A stretch of 6,684 bases of DNA from Candidatus Competibacteraceae bacterium (GTDB lineage Bacteria; Pseudomonadota; Gammaproteobacteria; Competibacterales; Competibacteraceae), in assembly GCA_003527885.1 (NCBI GenBank), contig DPWB01000382.1, positions 1 to 6,684 of the forward strand, written 5' to 3'. Position numbers and translations under genes: made by a program. The notes under the pieces were generated by a model that was given only the letters and a program-made list of their open reading frames with translations, ran no database searches and had not been told where the DNA came from. How positions within the stretch are numbered: the first letter of the stretch is position 1; every line of letters begins with the position of its first letter. Positions 1 through 6,449 of this stretch are shown here, piece after piece.

Positions 1-165
1 ATAGAGTTCCTCCAAGGCGCAGGCGATGTCCTCGGCGAAGCCGGTGCCGACGAAACCGCTGGTGGCGAGGGTATCGCCGGGGCGGATCAAGCTCACCGCC
101 TCGCGGGCGCTGACCACTTTGCCGCGTTCGGGAATGTTCAGCAAAGCAAGCAAGGGATGCTGCAT
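1..165 (-). CDS. CoA-transferase, N-terminal fragment (acetate/propionate/3-ketoacid type), runs off the window
   Basis: The - strand frame from the ATG at 163-165 is open to the window edge and gives 55 residues with no stop. After a short lead it reads VVSAREAVSLIRPGDTLATS and then GFVGTGFAEDIACALEELY. This is the usual N-terminus of the fused alpha/beta CoA-transferases (YdiF/propionate CoA-transferase group, about 520-650 residues), where a glycine-rich turn follows the first beta strand. Known members move CoA between acyl-CoA and a free carboxylate through a glutamyl-CoA intermediate; the catalytic Glu lies much further along and is not in this window. The start is supported by AGGA seven bases upstream of the ATG. 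The gene follows a GntP-family permease on the same strand after 72 nt, which suggests that an imported carboxylate is activated by CoA transfer. The substrate cannot be told from this fragment. The CoA-transferase superfamily is fairly secure, the subgroup less so. Confidence 0.78.
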   Translation of the reverse strand, partial: MQHPLLALLNIPERGKVVSAREAVSLIRPGDTLATSGFVGTGFAEDIACALEELY

Positions 166-237
166 GGAAATTTCCTCTCGATGGTGCTTGCAAGGAACGC
201 CGCCCCGTGCAGGGGGGCGGGTTTTCTGGCGGATGCT
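166..237 (-). other. Intercistronic spacer between permease and CoA-transferase, with a G+C-rich hairpin
   Basis: The spacer holds a perfect 7-bp inverted repeat, CCGCCCC (200-206) and GGGGCGG (214-220), around a 7-nt loop. Read on the + strand it is followed by GTTTTCT, so it resembles a weak intrinsic terminator for antisense transcription. Read on the - strand, the direction of both flanking genes, no U-run follows it. There it is better explained as an intercistronic mRNA stem that may adjust stability or read-through into the CoA-transferase gene. The spacer ends with the CoA-transferase ribosome binding site (GAGAGGAAA on the - strand). Confidence 0.45.
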
Positions 238-1629
238 TCAGAAGTTGCCGAACAGCGATCCCAGCGTGATAACGGTTACCAGGGCAATCAAGGGGATAAT
301 GACCGACACCATGAAGATATCGAAATAGGACTGCTTGTGGGTCAACCGGCAAATGCCCAGCAAGGTGATGACTGCGCCGTTATGGGGTAGGGAATCGAAA
401 CAGCCCGACGACATTACCGCCACCCGGTGCAGCAGTTCCGGGCTGAGGCCGATGGCGTTGGCCAGCTCCAGATATTTCGCACCCAGCGTGCTCAGGGCAA
501 TACTCATGCCGCCGGAGGCTGAACCGGTGATGCCCGCCAGCACGTTAACCGCGACCGCTTCCGAAATCAGCGGATTTTGCGATACGCCGAGCACCGCGTC
601 CTTCACCACCACGAACGCTGGCAGGGAGGCGATGACGTTGCCATAGCCGACCTCGGAAGCGGTGTTGAAGATCGGCAGCAGCGAACCCATGGTGCCGGCA
701 TTGAGCGATTCGACGACATTTTTCCAGCGTTGCCAGTGCACGATCACGATAAACAGGATGGCGATGATCAGCGCGACAATAATCGACCACAAACCCGCCA
801 CCGCCGATAGTTTGGTGGCGCCATATTTCGGCTCGGCCAGATAACTGGCGTCGATGCCGGGGAACACCACATAGGTGAACAGGGCGTTCAGGCCAATCAC
901 CAGCAGAATCGGCAGTAACGCAATGAAAAAAGAGGGCAGCAGCGCGCTGTCTTGATCAGGATTCAGATTTTCGTTGGTATGTTCGCCGTAGCCTTCGCCA
1001 GCAGCCATTGCCCGCTTGGCGCGGCTATGCAGCCACAGGGTGCCGAGGATCATCATGATCAAGCCGCCGATGGTGCCAAGGCCGGGGGCGGCGAAGGTGT
1101 TGGTGCCGAAGAACGGCGCTGGAATGGCGTTCTGAATGGCGGGAGTGCCGGGAAAAGCGGTCATGGTGAAGGTGAAGGAACCCAAGGCGATGGCGCCAGG
1201 GATGAAGCGCTTGGGCATCCCGATTTCGCGGAACAGGGCCGCGCCGATGGGGTAAACGGCGAAGGCGACCACGAACAGCGACACGCCGCCGTAGGTCAGA
1301 ATACCGCACGACAGCACGATGGCGAGGATAGCCCGATCCCGGCCGACCTTGTTGACGATCCAGTGGGCGATGCTCTTGGCCGAGCCGGAGTCGTCCATCA
1401 GCTTGCCGAAGATCGCCCCCAGCATGAACAACGGGAAGAACTTGAGCAGATAGCCGCCCAATTCCTTCATAAACACCTGGGTGTAGGTGGGCAGTAGCAG
1501 ATGTGCGCTGCCGCCGATCAGTACGGCGAGCAAGGCCATGATCGGGGCCAGAACGAGCACGTTGATGCCGCGATAGGCGAGATACATCAACAAGCCCAAT
1601 GACAGGATAATGCCGATAACTCCCAACAT
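238..1629 (-). CDS. GntP-family permease (gluconate/hydroxy-acid/short-chain carboxylate:H+ symporter type)
   Basis: This 463-residue inner-membrane protein has the usual GntP-family length of about 440-465. Hydrophobic stretches are visible at roughly 2-20, 23-45, 60-78, 100-132, 142-158, 183-201, 230-255, 276-298, 334-348, 355-382 and 435-458, fitting 12 or more membrane-crossing or re-entrant segments. Family-type motifs include LTYGGVSLFVVAF (111-123), FNTASEVGYG (321-330), GITGSASGGMSIALS (366-380) and DSLPHNGAV (412-420). The large hydrophilic loop is near 202-228. Family members import gluconate, related sugar acids, or 3-hydroxybutyrate and other short-chain acids. The DSLPHNGAV form and the following CoA-transferase gene favour a hydroxy or short-chain fatty acid here, which is inference. 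AAGGA lies about nine bases before the ATG. The gene is divergent from a LysR-family regulator, its probable controller. Family assignment is secure; substrate is open. Confidence 0.88.
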   Translation of the reverse strand: MLGVIGIILSLGLLMYLAYRGINVLVLAPIMALLAVLIGGSAHLLLPTYTQVFMKELGGYLLKFFPLFMLGAIFGKLMDDSGSAKSIAHWIVNKVGRDRAILAIVLSCGILTYGGVSLFVVAFAVYPIGAALFREIGMPKRFIPGAIALGSFTFTMTAFPGTPAIQNAIPAPFFGTNTFAAPGLGTIGGLIMMILGTLWLHSRAKRAMAAGEGYGEHTNENLNPDQDSALLPSFFIALLPILLVIGLNALFTYVVFPGIDASYLAEPKYGATKLSAVAGLWSIIVALIIAILFIVIVHWQRWKNVVESLNAGTMGSLLPIFNTASEVGYGNVIASLPAFVVVKDAVLGVSQNPLISEAVAVNVLAGITGSASGGMSIALSTLGAKYLELANAIGLSPELLHRVAVMSSGCFDSLPHNGAVITLLGICRLTHKQSYFDIFMVSVIIPLIALVTVITLGSLFGNF

Positions 1630-1710
1630 GAGAGGGTTTCCTTTGGCTGGTTCGTTGGTGTTTGGCGCTGGGGCCGCTGGGGTCGCTGGCTACTTTAGGC
1701 CGGCCAGTTA

Positions 1711-1738
1711 AGCATAGCAGCCAGGCCTCAAGGTGAAA
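1711..1738 (-). promoter_or_regulatory. Candidate sigma-70 promoter of the permease gene
   Basis: Read on the - strand there is an extended -10, TGCTATGCT (1719 to 1711). A poor -35, TTTCAC (1738 to 1733), lies 16 bp upstream. This would give a 5' leader of roughly 75 nt before the permease ATG. The -35 is weak, as expected for an activator-dependent promoter, and the TGAAAAT repeats and TTTGCAAA palindrome overlap or lie just upstream of it. This was found by eye only. Confidence 0.3.
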
Positions 1739-1762
1739 ATTTGCAAAAAAACTGAAAATACT

Positions 1763-1776
1763 GTGCGGAAATGCAC
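1763..1776. promoter_or_regulatory. Candidate LysR-type operator dyad
   Basis: GTGC (1763-1766) and GCAC (1773-1776) form a perfect 4+4 dyad around GGAAAT, 52 nt before the regulator start. The inner T and A are separated by 10 rather than the classical 11 bases, so it is only an approximate match to the T-N11-A rule. It would suit negative autoregulation of the regulator gene. A dyad this short can arise by chance. Confidence 0.25.
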
Positions 1777-1827
1777 GGACTTGCCCACACTCAAACTCAG
1801 GCTCGTGTGAGGATTGAAAGGTGGGTG

Positions 1828-2736
1828 ATGAAAAGTGAAATGGACTGGAATGATTTACGCTACTTTTTGGCGGCGGCGCGGTTGGGTCGGCTGAGTCCGG
1901 CTGCCCGTCGTTTGCAGGTCGAGCACAGCACGGTATCGCGCCGGATCGATGGCCTAGAGCGGGCGATGGGGACGCGGCTGTTCGAGCGCCATCGGGATGG
2001 TTTGATCTTAACCGAAGCGGGTCACGCTTTATTGCCGATGGCGGAGCAGGTGGAAGCCACCGTCGCGGTGCTGTCGGAAGCGTTGTCAGGTCAGGATCTC
2101 TCCGTGCGCGGCGAAGTACGGCTCGGCACCCCCGAAGGGCTGGCGGTGTGCTTCCTGACCCCACACCTCAAACCGCTGCTCGACGATTATCCGAATCTGA
2201 CCGTTGAATTGCTGGCGCTGCCGCGACTGGCGAATCTGGCCAGTCGTGAGGCCGATTTGGCGATCACGCTGGAACCGCCACGCCGTGGCCCTTATGTGGT
2301 CTCCCGCTGGACGGATTTCGCCTATTTCCTCTACGGCGCCAGGGATTATCTGAAAACGCATAAGCCGATCACCACCCGCGCCGATTTGGCCAGACATCCT
2401 TTCATCGCGTATATCGACGACTACTTGCTGATTCCAGAGCTGCGATTTCTCGAAAAACTCTGCGAAAAACCGAATCTGCGGTTTAGCTGCACCAGCATGT
2501 TGGCTCACAAGGAAGCCGTGCTGGCCGGGGTCGGGCTGGCGGTGCTCACGCCCTACATCAGCGCGGGCGATCCTCGGTTGGTGAAAGTGTTGCCGGATGA
2601 AGCCTACTTTCGGCACACGTTTTGGCTGGCGGCGCACGCGGATCGCCTCCGGCTCAAGCGGGTGCGACTGGTGTGGGATTATCTGATGGGCTTAATCGAA
2701 ACCCGGCGCCAGTTATTCCTCGGTAGCGAGGGTTGA
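1828..2736 (+). CDS. LysR-family transcriptional regulator
   Basis: This 302-residue protein has the standard length and layout of a LysR-type DNA-binding regulator. A winged helix-turn-helix occupies about residues 6-65: DWNDLRYFLAAARLGRLSPA, then the recognition segment HSTVSRRIDGLER (33-45) and GTRLFERHRDGLILTEAG (48-65). A linker helix follows at about 68-90. The effector-binding domain runs from about 93 (VRGEVRLGTPEG) to 292, including the typical hinge-side stretch EAVLAGVGLAVLTPYI (229-244). I chose the ATG at 1828 because AAAGGTGG lies just upstream and the helix-turn-helix then sits at its usual distance from the start. The in-frame ATG at 1771 would add 19 residues with no family resemblance and no good ribosome binding site. 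The gene diverges from the permease/CoA-transferase genes and probably controls them in response to their substrate or a derived metabolite. The effector is unknown. Confidence 0.92.
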   Translation: MKSEMDWNDLRYFLAAARLGRLSPAARRLQVEHSTVSRRIDGLERAMGTRLFERHRDGLILTEAGHALLPMAEQVEATVAVLSEALSGQDLSVRGEVRLGTPEGLAVCFLTPHLKPLLDDYPNLTVELLALPRLANLASREADLAITLEPPRRGPYVVSRWTDFAYFLYGARDYLKTHKPITTRADLARHPFIAYIDDYLLIPELRFLEKLCEKPNLRFSCTSMLAHKEAVLAGVGLAVLTPYISAGDPRLVKVLPDEAYFRHTFWLAAHADRLRLKRVRLVWDYLMGLIETRRQLFLGSEG

Positions 2737-2763
2737 GCCCGAATCGAGGGAAGATTTCGGGGG
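2737..2763. terminator. Weak hairpin in the convergent gap between the LysR-type gene and glnD
   Basis: The 27-nt gap between the two stop codons holds the inverted repeat CCCGAA (2738-2743) and TTCGGG (2756-2761) with a 12-nt loop. It may extend by TC/GA with a bulge. The position suits a shared bidirectional terminator, but neither strand has a clear U-run after the stem, so intrinsic termination would be inefficient. Confidence 0.35.
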
Positions 2764-5493
2764 TTATTGCTTCTCCGAGTCCAGTTGCCCGACCAATGCC
2801 TCGCGCAGCGCGGCGTATTTGTCGGGATCATTCAAGATGCGGTTATCGCGGTCGGTGACGAAGAAGATGTCTTCCGCGCGGGCGCCGATGGTGGCGATCT
2901 TGGCGTTGTGCAATTGGACCCCACATTGAATGAACGCTTGTCCGACCCGGCACAACAGACCTGGACGGTCCCAGGACACCAGTTCCACCATGGTCCGGCC
3001 ATTGGTGGCGTCTTCGCGGAAGGAGACCGAAGTCGGTATGTGAAAAGCTTTTTGAATCCGTGAGATATGCCGGCTGGGCGACAGCGGAACGGCATCCGGG
3101 CGGTTGAGGTGATGCAGGAGCGCCGTCACGATATCCTTGATCCGCGCCCGGTCCCGGATGAGCGCGCCGGAATCTTCCAGCACCGTGAAGCTGTCCAGCG
3201 TATAACCGCTGTGACCGGTGATGATGCGCGCGTCCAGAATGGTCAAGCCCAACTGGTCGAGAATGGAGGTGATCAGGGCGAACAGATTGTCCTGGTCGCG
3301 GGTGTAAATGAAAATTTCGGCGCCGCCCCGGCTCGGATCGTCGCGGGCCATGACCAGCGGTCGCGGGTCGTGGCGTTTCTTGAGGATAGCCCGGGTGTGC
3401 CAGGTGATTTCGTCGGCGGAATGGCGCAGGAAGTAATCGTCGCCGAAGCCTTCCCAAACCTGATCGATACGGGGTCCGTCGATTTTGGTGACGCTCAAGC
3501 GCTGGCGTGCGTGCGCCTGGACTTCGCGGATGCGTTCCTCCTTGTCGATCGGGTTGTCCAAGCCGCGCCGCAACGCCCGGCGCGTGGCCTCGTACAACTG
3601 CCACAACAGCGAGTTTCGCCAAGTGTTCCACAGCTTGGGATTGGTGGCGCGAATGTCGGCGACCGTCAGCAGATACAGGTAGTCCAGATGCATCTGATCG
3701 CCCATCAGCCGGGCGAAGGCATTGATGACATCCGGGTCGTGAATGTCCTTTTTTTGGGCGGTCAGCGACAGGGTCAAGTGCTGGCGCACCAGCCAGGCGA
3801 CCAGCCGGCCGTCGAAGGAGCTCAAACCGTGCTGGCGGCAAAAGCGTTCCGCGTCCTCGGCGCCCAGCTCCGAGTGATCGCCGCCGCGTCCCTTGCCGAT
3901 GTCGTGGTACAGCCCGGCGATATAGAGCAACTCCGGCTTGGGCAAACTTTCCATGATGGCGTTACAGCGCGGCAGTTCCCCGGCGAATTGCGGCAGGAAA
4001 AAGCGCCGCAGGTTGCGCACCACGAACAGGATATGCTGGTCCACCGTATAAGCGTGAAACAGGTCGTACTGCATCCGCCCGACGATGTGGCCGAATTCCG
4101 GCAGATAGGCGGGCAGCACCCCGTAGGCGTTCATCAGCCGCAGTTGCTGGGTGACGCCGTGCGGCTGGCGCAGGATCTCCATGAACAGGCTGCGCGTGCG
4201 CACGTCGTTGCGGAATTTTTCGTCGATCAGCGGCCGGTGGTCGCGAATCAGCCGGATGGTGCTGGCGCGGATGCCCTTGATTTCAGGGTACTGTTGCAAG
4301 AGCAGAAAAATTTCCAGCAAGGCAAAGGGGTAGCGCAGAAAAACGTTTGGCCGCACCGCTTCCAGATAGCCGCGCCTCACCTGAAAGCGGCGGTTGACCG
4401 GCTGCGGTTCGTCGGAATCGTCGGCCGGCAGGATCGCTTCCTCAAACAGTTGCAGCAACATCTCGTTCAACTGGCACAGGGCGGTGACCGTGCGGTAATA
4501 ACGCTGCATGAACTGTTCGACGCCCAGCGTGTGGTCCTGGTCCCGATAGCCGAACCGCTGGGCGATGCGCCGCTGGTGGTCGAACAGCAGGGTATCCTCG
4601 CGGCGGCCGGTGAGGACGTGCAGGGCGAAGCGCACCTGCCAGAGAAAATTGCGGCATTCGATCAGTTCGGCGTATTCGCTCGGGCTCAGGAAGCCATGAT
4701 CGACCAGTTCCTGTAAGGTGCTGGCCCCGAAGTGGCGCTTGGCGACCCAGCCGATCATCTGGAGATCGCGCAGGCCACCGGGCCCGTCTTTGATGTTCGG
4801 CTCCAGATTGAAAGCGGTTTCGTTGTATTTGTGGCAGCGCTCGCAGCGCTCTTGCCGCTTGGTTTCGAAGAACGCGCCATCCGGCCAGATGCGGTCGGGA
4901 CCGGTCATGGCGCGCATCCGCTCGAACAGCTCCGATGAACCGGTCAGCAAACGGGCTTCCATCAGGCTGGTGGCGACCGTGATGTCGGCCGCGCCCTCGT
5001 GCGCGCAATCCTCGACCGTGCGCACGCTGTGGCCGACCTCCAGACCGATATCCCACAAAAAGGTCAAAAAGCGTTCCAGGCCGGAGCGGCGGGTGTCGAG
5101 CGCCGTATCGTCCAGCAGGATCATGATATCCACATCCGATCCGGGATGCAGTTCGCCGCGGCCGTAACCGCCCACCGCCACCAGGGCAAGATCGCTGGTG
5201 TCCGCTTCGAAGTGGTGCCGCCAAGCGCATCGCAGCACTTCGTCCATCAACCGGGCGCGGGCGGGCACCAGTTCATGCGCGGGGCTACCGGCCTCGAACC
5301 AAGTTTTGAAGCGAGCGGCGCTCGCTTTGAGCAGACCGCGAAACGAGGCGAGCGAACCGGCCTCCGCCAGCTCGTGCTCGAACGCGCTCAGCTCCAGGGC
5401 GATGCCGTTCCCCGTCGGGTCCGGTTGCGGGGCGGCGGGTTGGAATGCCGGCGGGCGAGCGCGGGCGGGCGGGCTATTGAAATCCATGCGCAT
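2764..5493 (-). CDS. glnD: [Protein-PII] uridylyltransferase / uridylyl-removing enzyme GlnD
   Basis: This is the cytoplasmic nitrogen sensor. At low glutamine it uridylylates PII proteins (GlnB/GlnK), and at high glutamine it removes UMP, thereby steering glutamine synthetase adenylylation and NtrB/NtrC. The length of 909 residues is close to E. coli GlnD (890). The nucleotidyltransferase motif GGYGRGELHPGSDVD spans 108-122, with D120 and D122 as metal ligands. A GlnD-type helical segment with NLEPNIKDGPGGLRDLQ covers 229-245. The HD hydrolase domain includes H487, YHDIGKGRGGDHSELG (529-544) and QHLTLSLTAQ (571-580). Two C-terminal ACT domains lie at about 725-773 and 833-884 and should bind glutamine. 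All parts look intact. Two in-frame ATGs compete (5493 and 5487). The second has GGA six bases upstream while the first has no spaced ribosome binding site, so the true start may be two codons in. Translation from a map-glnD transcript is likely. Confidence 0.97.
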   Translation of the reverse strand: MRMDFNSPPARARPPAFQPAAPQPDPTGNGIALELSAFEHELAEAGSLASFRGLLKASAARFKTWFEAGSPAHELVPARARLMDEVLRCAWRHHFEADTSDLALVAVGGYGRGELHPGSDVDIMILLDDTALDTRRSGLERFLTFLWDIGLEVGHSVRTVEDCAHEGAADITVATSLMEARLLTGSSELFERMRAMTGPDRIWPDGAFFETKRQERCERCHKYNETAFNLEPNIKDGPGGLRDLQMIGWVAKRHFGASTLQELVDHGFLSPSEYAELIECRNFLWQVRFALHVLTGRREDTLLFDHQRRIAQRFGYRDQDHTLGVEQFMQRYYRTVTALCQLNEMLLQLFEEAILPADDSDEPQPVNRRFQVRRGYLEAVRPNVFLRYPFALLEIFLLLQQYPEIKGIRASTIRLIRDHRPLIDEKFRNDVRTRSLFMEILRQPHGVTQQLRLMNAYGVLPAYLPEFGHIVGRMQYDLFHAYTVDQHILFVVRNLRRFFLPQFAGELPRCNAIMESLPKPELLYIAGLYHDIGKGRGGDHSELGAEDAERFCRQHGLSSFDGRLVAWLVRQHLTLSLTAQKKDIHDPDVINAFARLMGDQMHLDYLYLLTVADIRATNPKLWNTWRNSLLWQLYEATRRALRRGLDNPIDKEERIREVQAHARQRLSVTKIDGPRIDQVWEGFGDDYFLRHSADEITWHTRAILKKRHDPRPLVMARDDPSRGGAEIFIYTRDQDNLFALITSILDQLGLTILDARIITGHSGYTLDSFTVLEDSGALIRDRARIKDIVTALLHHLNRPDAVPLSPSRHISRIQKAFHIPTSVSFREDATNGRTMVELVSWDRPGLLCRVGQAFIQCGVQLHNAKIATIGARAEDIFFVTDRDNRILNDPDKYAALREALVGQLDSEKQ

Positions 5494-5509
5494 TCCGAAA
5501 GGGCCGGGG

Positions 5510-6304
5510 CTAAGGCGGATTGCCGGAGCCGAGCGTGAGCACCTCGTGACCGCTGTCGGTGACCAACACGGTATGCTCCCACTGCGCGGAAATGGAATGG
5601 TCCTTGGTGACCACGGTCCAGCCGTCGGGCAACAGTTTGACGTGTCGTTTGCCGGCGTTGATCATCGGCTCGATGGTGAAGGTCATGCCTGGAACCAGCT
5701 CGACGCCGGCGCCGGGGTCGCCGTAATGCAAGACTTGCGGCTCCTCGTGAAATTCCCGGCCGATGCCGTGGCCGCAGTATTCGCGCACCACCGAACAATG
5801 CTGTGCTTCGGCATGTTTCTGGATGGCGTGGCCGATATCGCCGAGCCGGATGCCGGGCCGCACCAGCCGGATGCCGACCCACAAACACTCAAACGCGATC
5901 TGGGTCACCCGCTGCGCGGCGACCGGCGGCGTGCCGATCTGAAACATCCGGCTGGTGTCGCCGTGAAAGCCATCCTTGATGACCGTGATATCGAGGTTGA
6001 CCACATCGCCTTTTTTGAGCTTTTTCGGCCCCGGAATGCCGTGACAGACCACATGGTTGACCGAGGCGCAGATCGATTTGGGAAAACCCCGGTAGTTGAG
6101 CGGGGCCGGGATGGCCTGCTGGACATCGACGATATGGTCGTGGCAAAGCCGGTCCAACTCTTCGGTGGTGACGCCCTCGCGAACATGCGGGCCGATCATG
6201 TCCAGCACCTCGGCGGCCAGCCGGCCGGCCACGCGCATTTTTTCGATCTCTTCGGCGGTCTTGAAGGTGATGCTGGTCGGTTTTTTGGGGGCTCTTTGGA
6301 ACAT
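5510..6304 (-). CDS. map: Type I methionine aminopeptidase
   Basis: This cytoplasmic metalloenzyme removes the initiator methionine from new proteins whose second residue is small. The 264 residues equal the E. coli enzyme's length. The five metal ligands of the pita-bread fold are all present: D105 (in VVNLDITVIKDGFHGDTS), D116, H179 (in EYCGHGIGREFHEEPQ), E212 (in TFTIEPMINAG) and E243 (in SAQWEHTVLVT). The substrate-contacting histidines H88 (VVCHGIPG) and H186 are also kept. I chose the ATG at 6304 because the frame upstream (to an ATG at 6400) encodes an Arg/Pro/Ala-rich stretch unlike the family. From 6304 only about nine extra residues precede the E. coli-like TAEEIEKMRVAGRLAAEVLD. The ribosome binding site is poor (GAAG six bases upstream). 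The gene is followed by glnD after 16 nt and is divergent from rpsB, the common gammaproteobacterial order. Confidence 0.97.
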   Translation of the reverse strand: MFQRAPKKPTSITFKTAEEIEKMRVAGRLAAEVLDMIGPHVREGVTTEELDRLCHDHIVDVQQAIPAPLNYRGFPKSICASVNHVVCHGIPGPKKLKKGDVVNLDITVIKDGFHGDTSRMFQIGTPPVAAQRVTQIAFECLWVGIRLVRPGIRLGDIGHAIQKHAEAQHCSVVREYCGHGIGREFHEEPQVLHYGDPGAGVELVPGMTFTIEPMINAGKRHVKLLPDGWTVVTKDHSISAQWEHTVLVTDSGHEVLTLGSGNPP

Positions 6305-6356
6305 GGGCTTCGGTCTGCGGGAAGGTGTTGAATCGAGGGTGGAGCGCTGGCTGGCG

Positions 6357-6384
6357 CGCGCGCCGCCGGTGGGAGCGGCGCGCG
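6357..6384 (-). other. G+C-rich hairpin in the map 5' region
   Basis: CGCGCGCC (6357-6364) and GGCGCGCG (6377-6384) form a perfect 8-bp stem around a 12-nt loop. The 5' arm also lies within a 12-nt self-complementary stretch (6353-6364). It lies 53-80 nt before the map ATG on the - strand, inside the map leader if transcription starts near rpsB. No U-run follows it on that strand, so a terminator is unlikely. Low-complexity G+C-rich sequence can give such dyads without function. Confidence 0.3.
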
Positions 6385-6400
6385 GCGACCAGCGGCGCAA

Positions 6401-6430
6401 TTGGTTTTCCCGAACGAACCATGTTATAAA
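6401..6430 (+). promoter_or_regulatory. rpsB promoter with extended -10 and G+C-rich discriminator
   Basis: The -35 is TTGGTT (6401-6406). An 18-bp spacer follows, then TATAAA (6425-6430) preceded by TG one base away (6422-6423), an extended -10. Directly after it comes GCGCGCGCC, a discriminator of the kind seen at stringently controlled ribosomal promoters (ppGpp/DksA). Transcription would start at about 6437, giving a leader of about 135 nt. Ribosomal protein promoters of this form upstream of rpsB are known in gammaproteobacteria; stringent control here is inferred from the discriminator. Confidence 0.72.
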
Positions 6431-6449
6431 GCGCGCGCCTTAATGGCAA
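6423..6449 (-). promoter_or_regulatory. Candidate map promoter overlapping the rpsB promoter
   Basis: On the - strand TTGCCA (6449 to 6444) matches the -35 consensus at five of six bases. TATAAC (6428 to 6423) is a fair -10. The 15-bp spacer is short, which lowers confidence. The two -10 elements share the self-complementary core TTATAA (6424-6429). The start would be near 6416, giving a map leader of about 110 nt. Confidence 0.3.

Larger units (their letters stand above)
1630..1827. promoter_or_regulatory. Divergent control region between the permease and LysR-type regulator genes
   Basis: This 198-nt region has an A+T-rich centre (about 1734-1760) between G+C-rich flanks. It should hold the promoters of both divergent genes and the regulator's operator. 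Visible elements are two copies of TGAAAAT (1734-1740 and 1753-1759, 19 nt apart), the perfect palindrome TTTGCAAA (1740-1747), the dyad GTGC-N6-GCAC (1763-1776), and an inverted repeat CTGGCT/AGCCAG (1686-1691 and 1719-1724). For the regulator gene the best -10 I see is AATACT (1757-1762), with only a poor -35, so I do not call it separately. LysR-type regulators commonly bind imperfect dyads of the T-N11-A type in such divergent regions; which dyad is used here is inference. Confidence 0.55.

Noticed and set aside
1771..1827. Upstream in-frame ATG extending the LysR-type regulator by 19 residues
   Set aside because: There is no ribosome binding site at a proper distance, the added residues do not resemble the family, and the ATG lies inside the candidate operator dyad. 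The ATG at 1828 has a good site.
1630..1827. Sigma-54 promoter for the permease gene
   Set aside because: I looked for GG-N10-GC with TGGCAC/TTGCA context on the - strand and found no acceptable match.
1025..2164. 379-codon - strand frame crossing the permease, the divergent control region and the LysR-type gene
   Set aside because: Its translation is Arg/Pro/His-rich and without homology signal, and it would span the promoter region of two well-supported genes.
3067..4716. 549-codon open frame on the + strand, antisense to glnD
   Set aside because: glnD in the opposite strand is complete with all motifs. The antisense translation has no recognisable domain and is a by-product of G+C-rich codon use.
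5198..6331. 377-codon open frame on the + strand across map and the glnD start
   Set aside because: It overlaps two conserved genes in antisense, shows no protein family features and has no ribosome binding site.
6305..6400. 32-residue N-terminal extension of methionine aminopeptidase from an ATG at 6400
   Set aside because: The extension is an Arg/Pro/Ala-rich stretch from the G+C-rich leader, and the start at 6304 gives the exact E. coli length.
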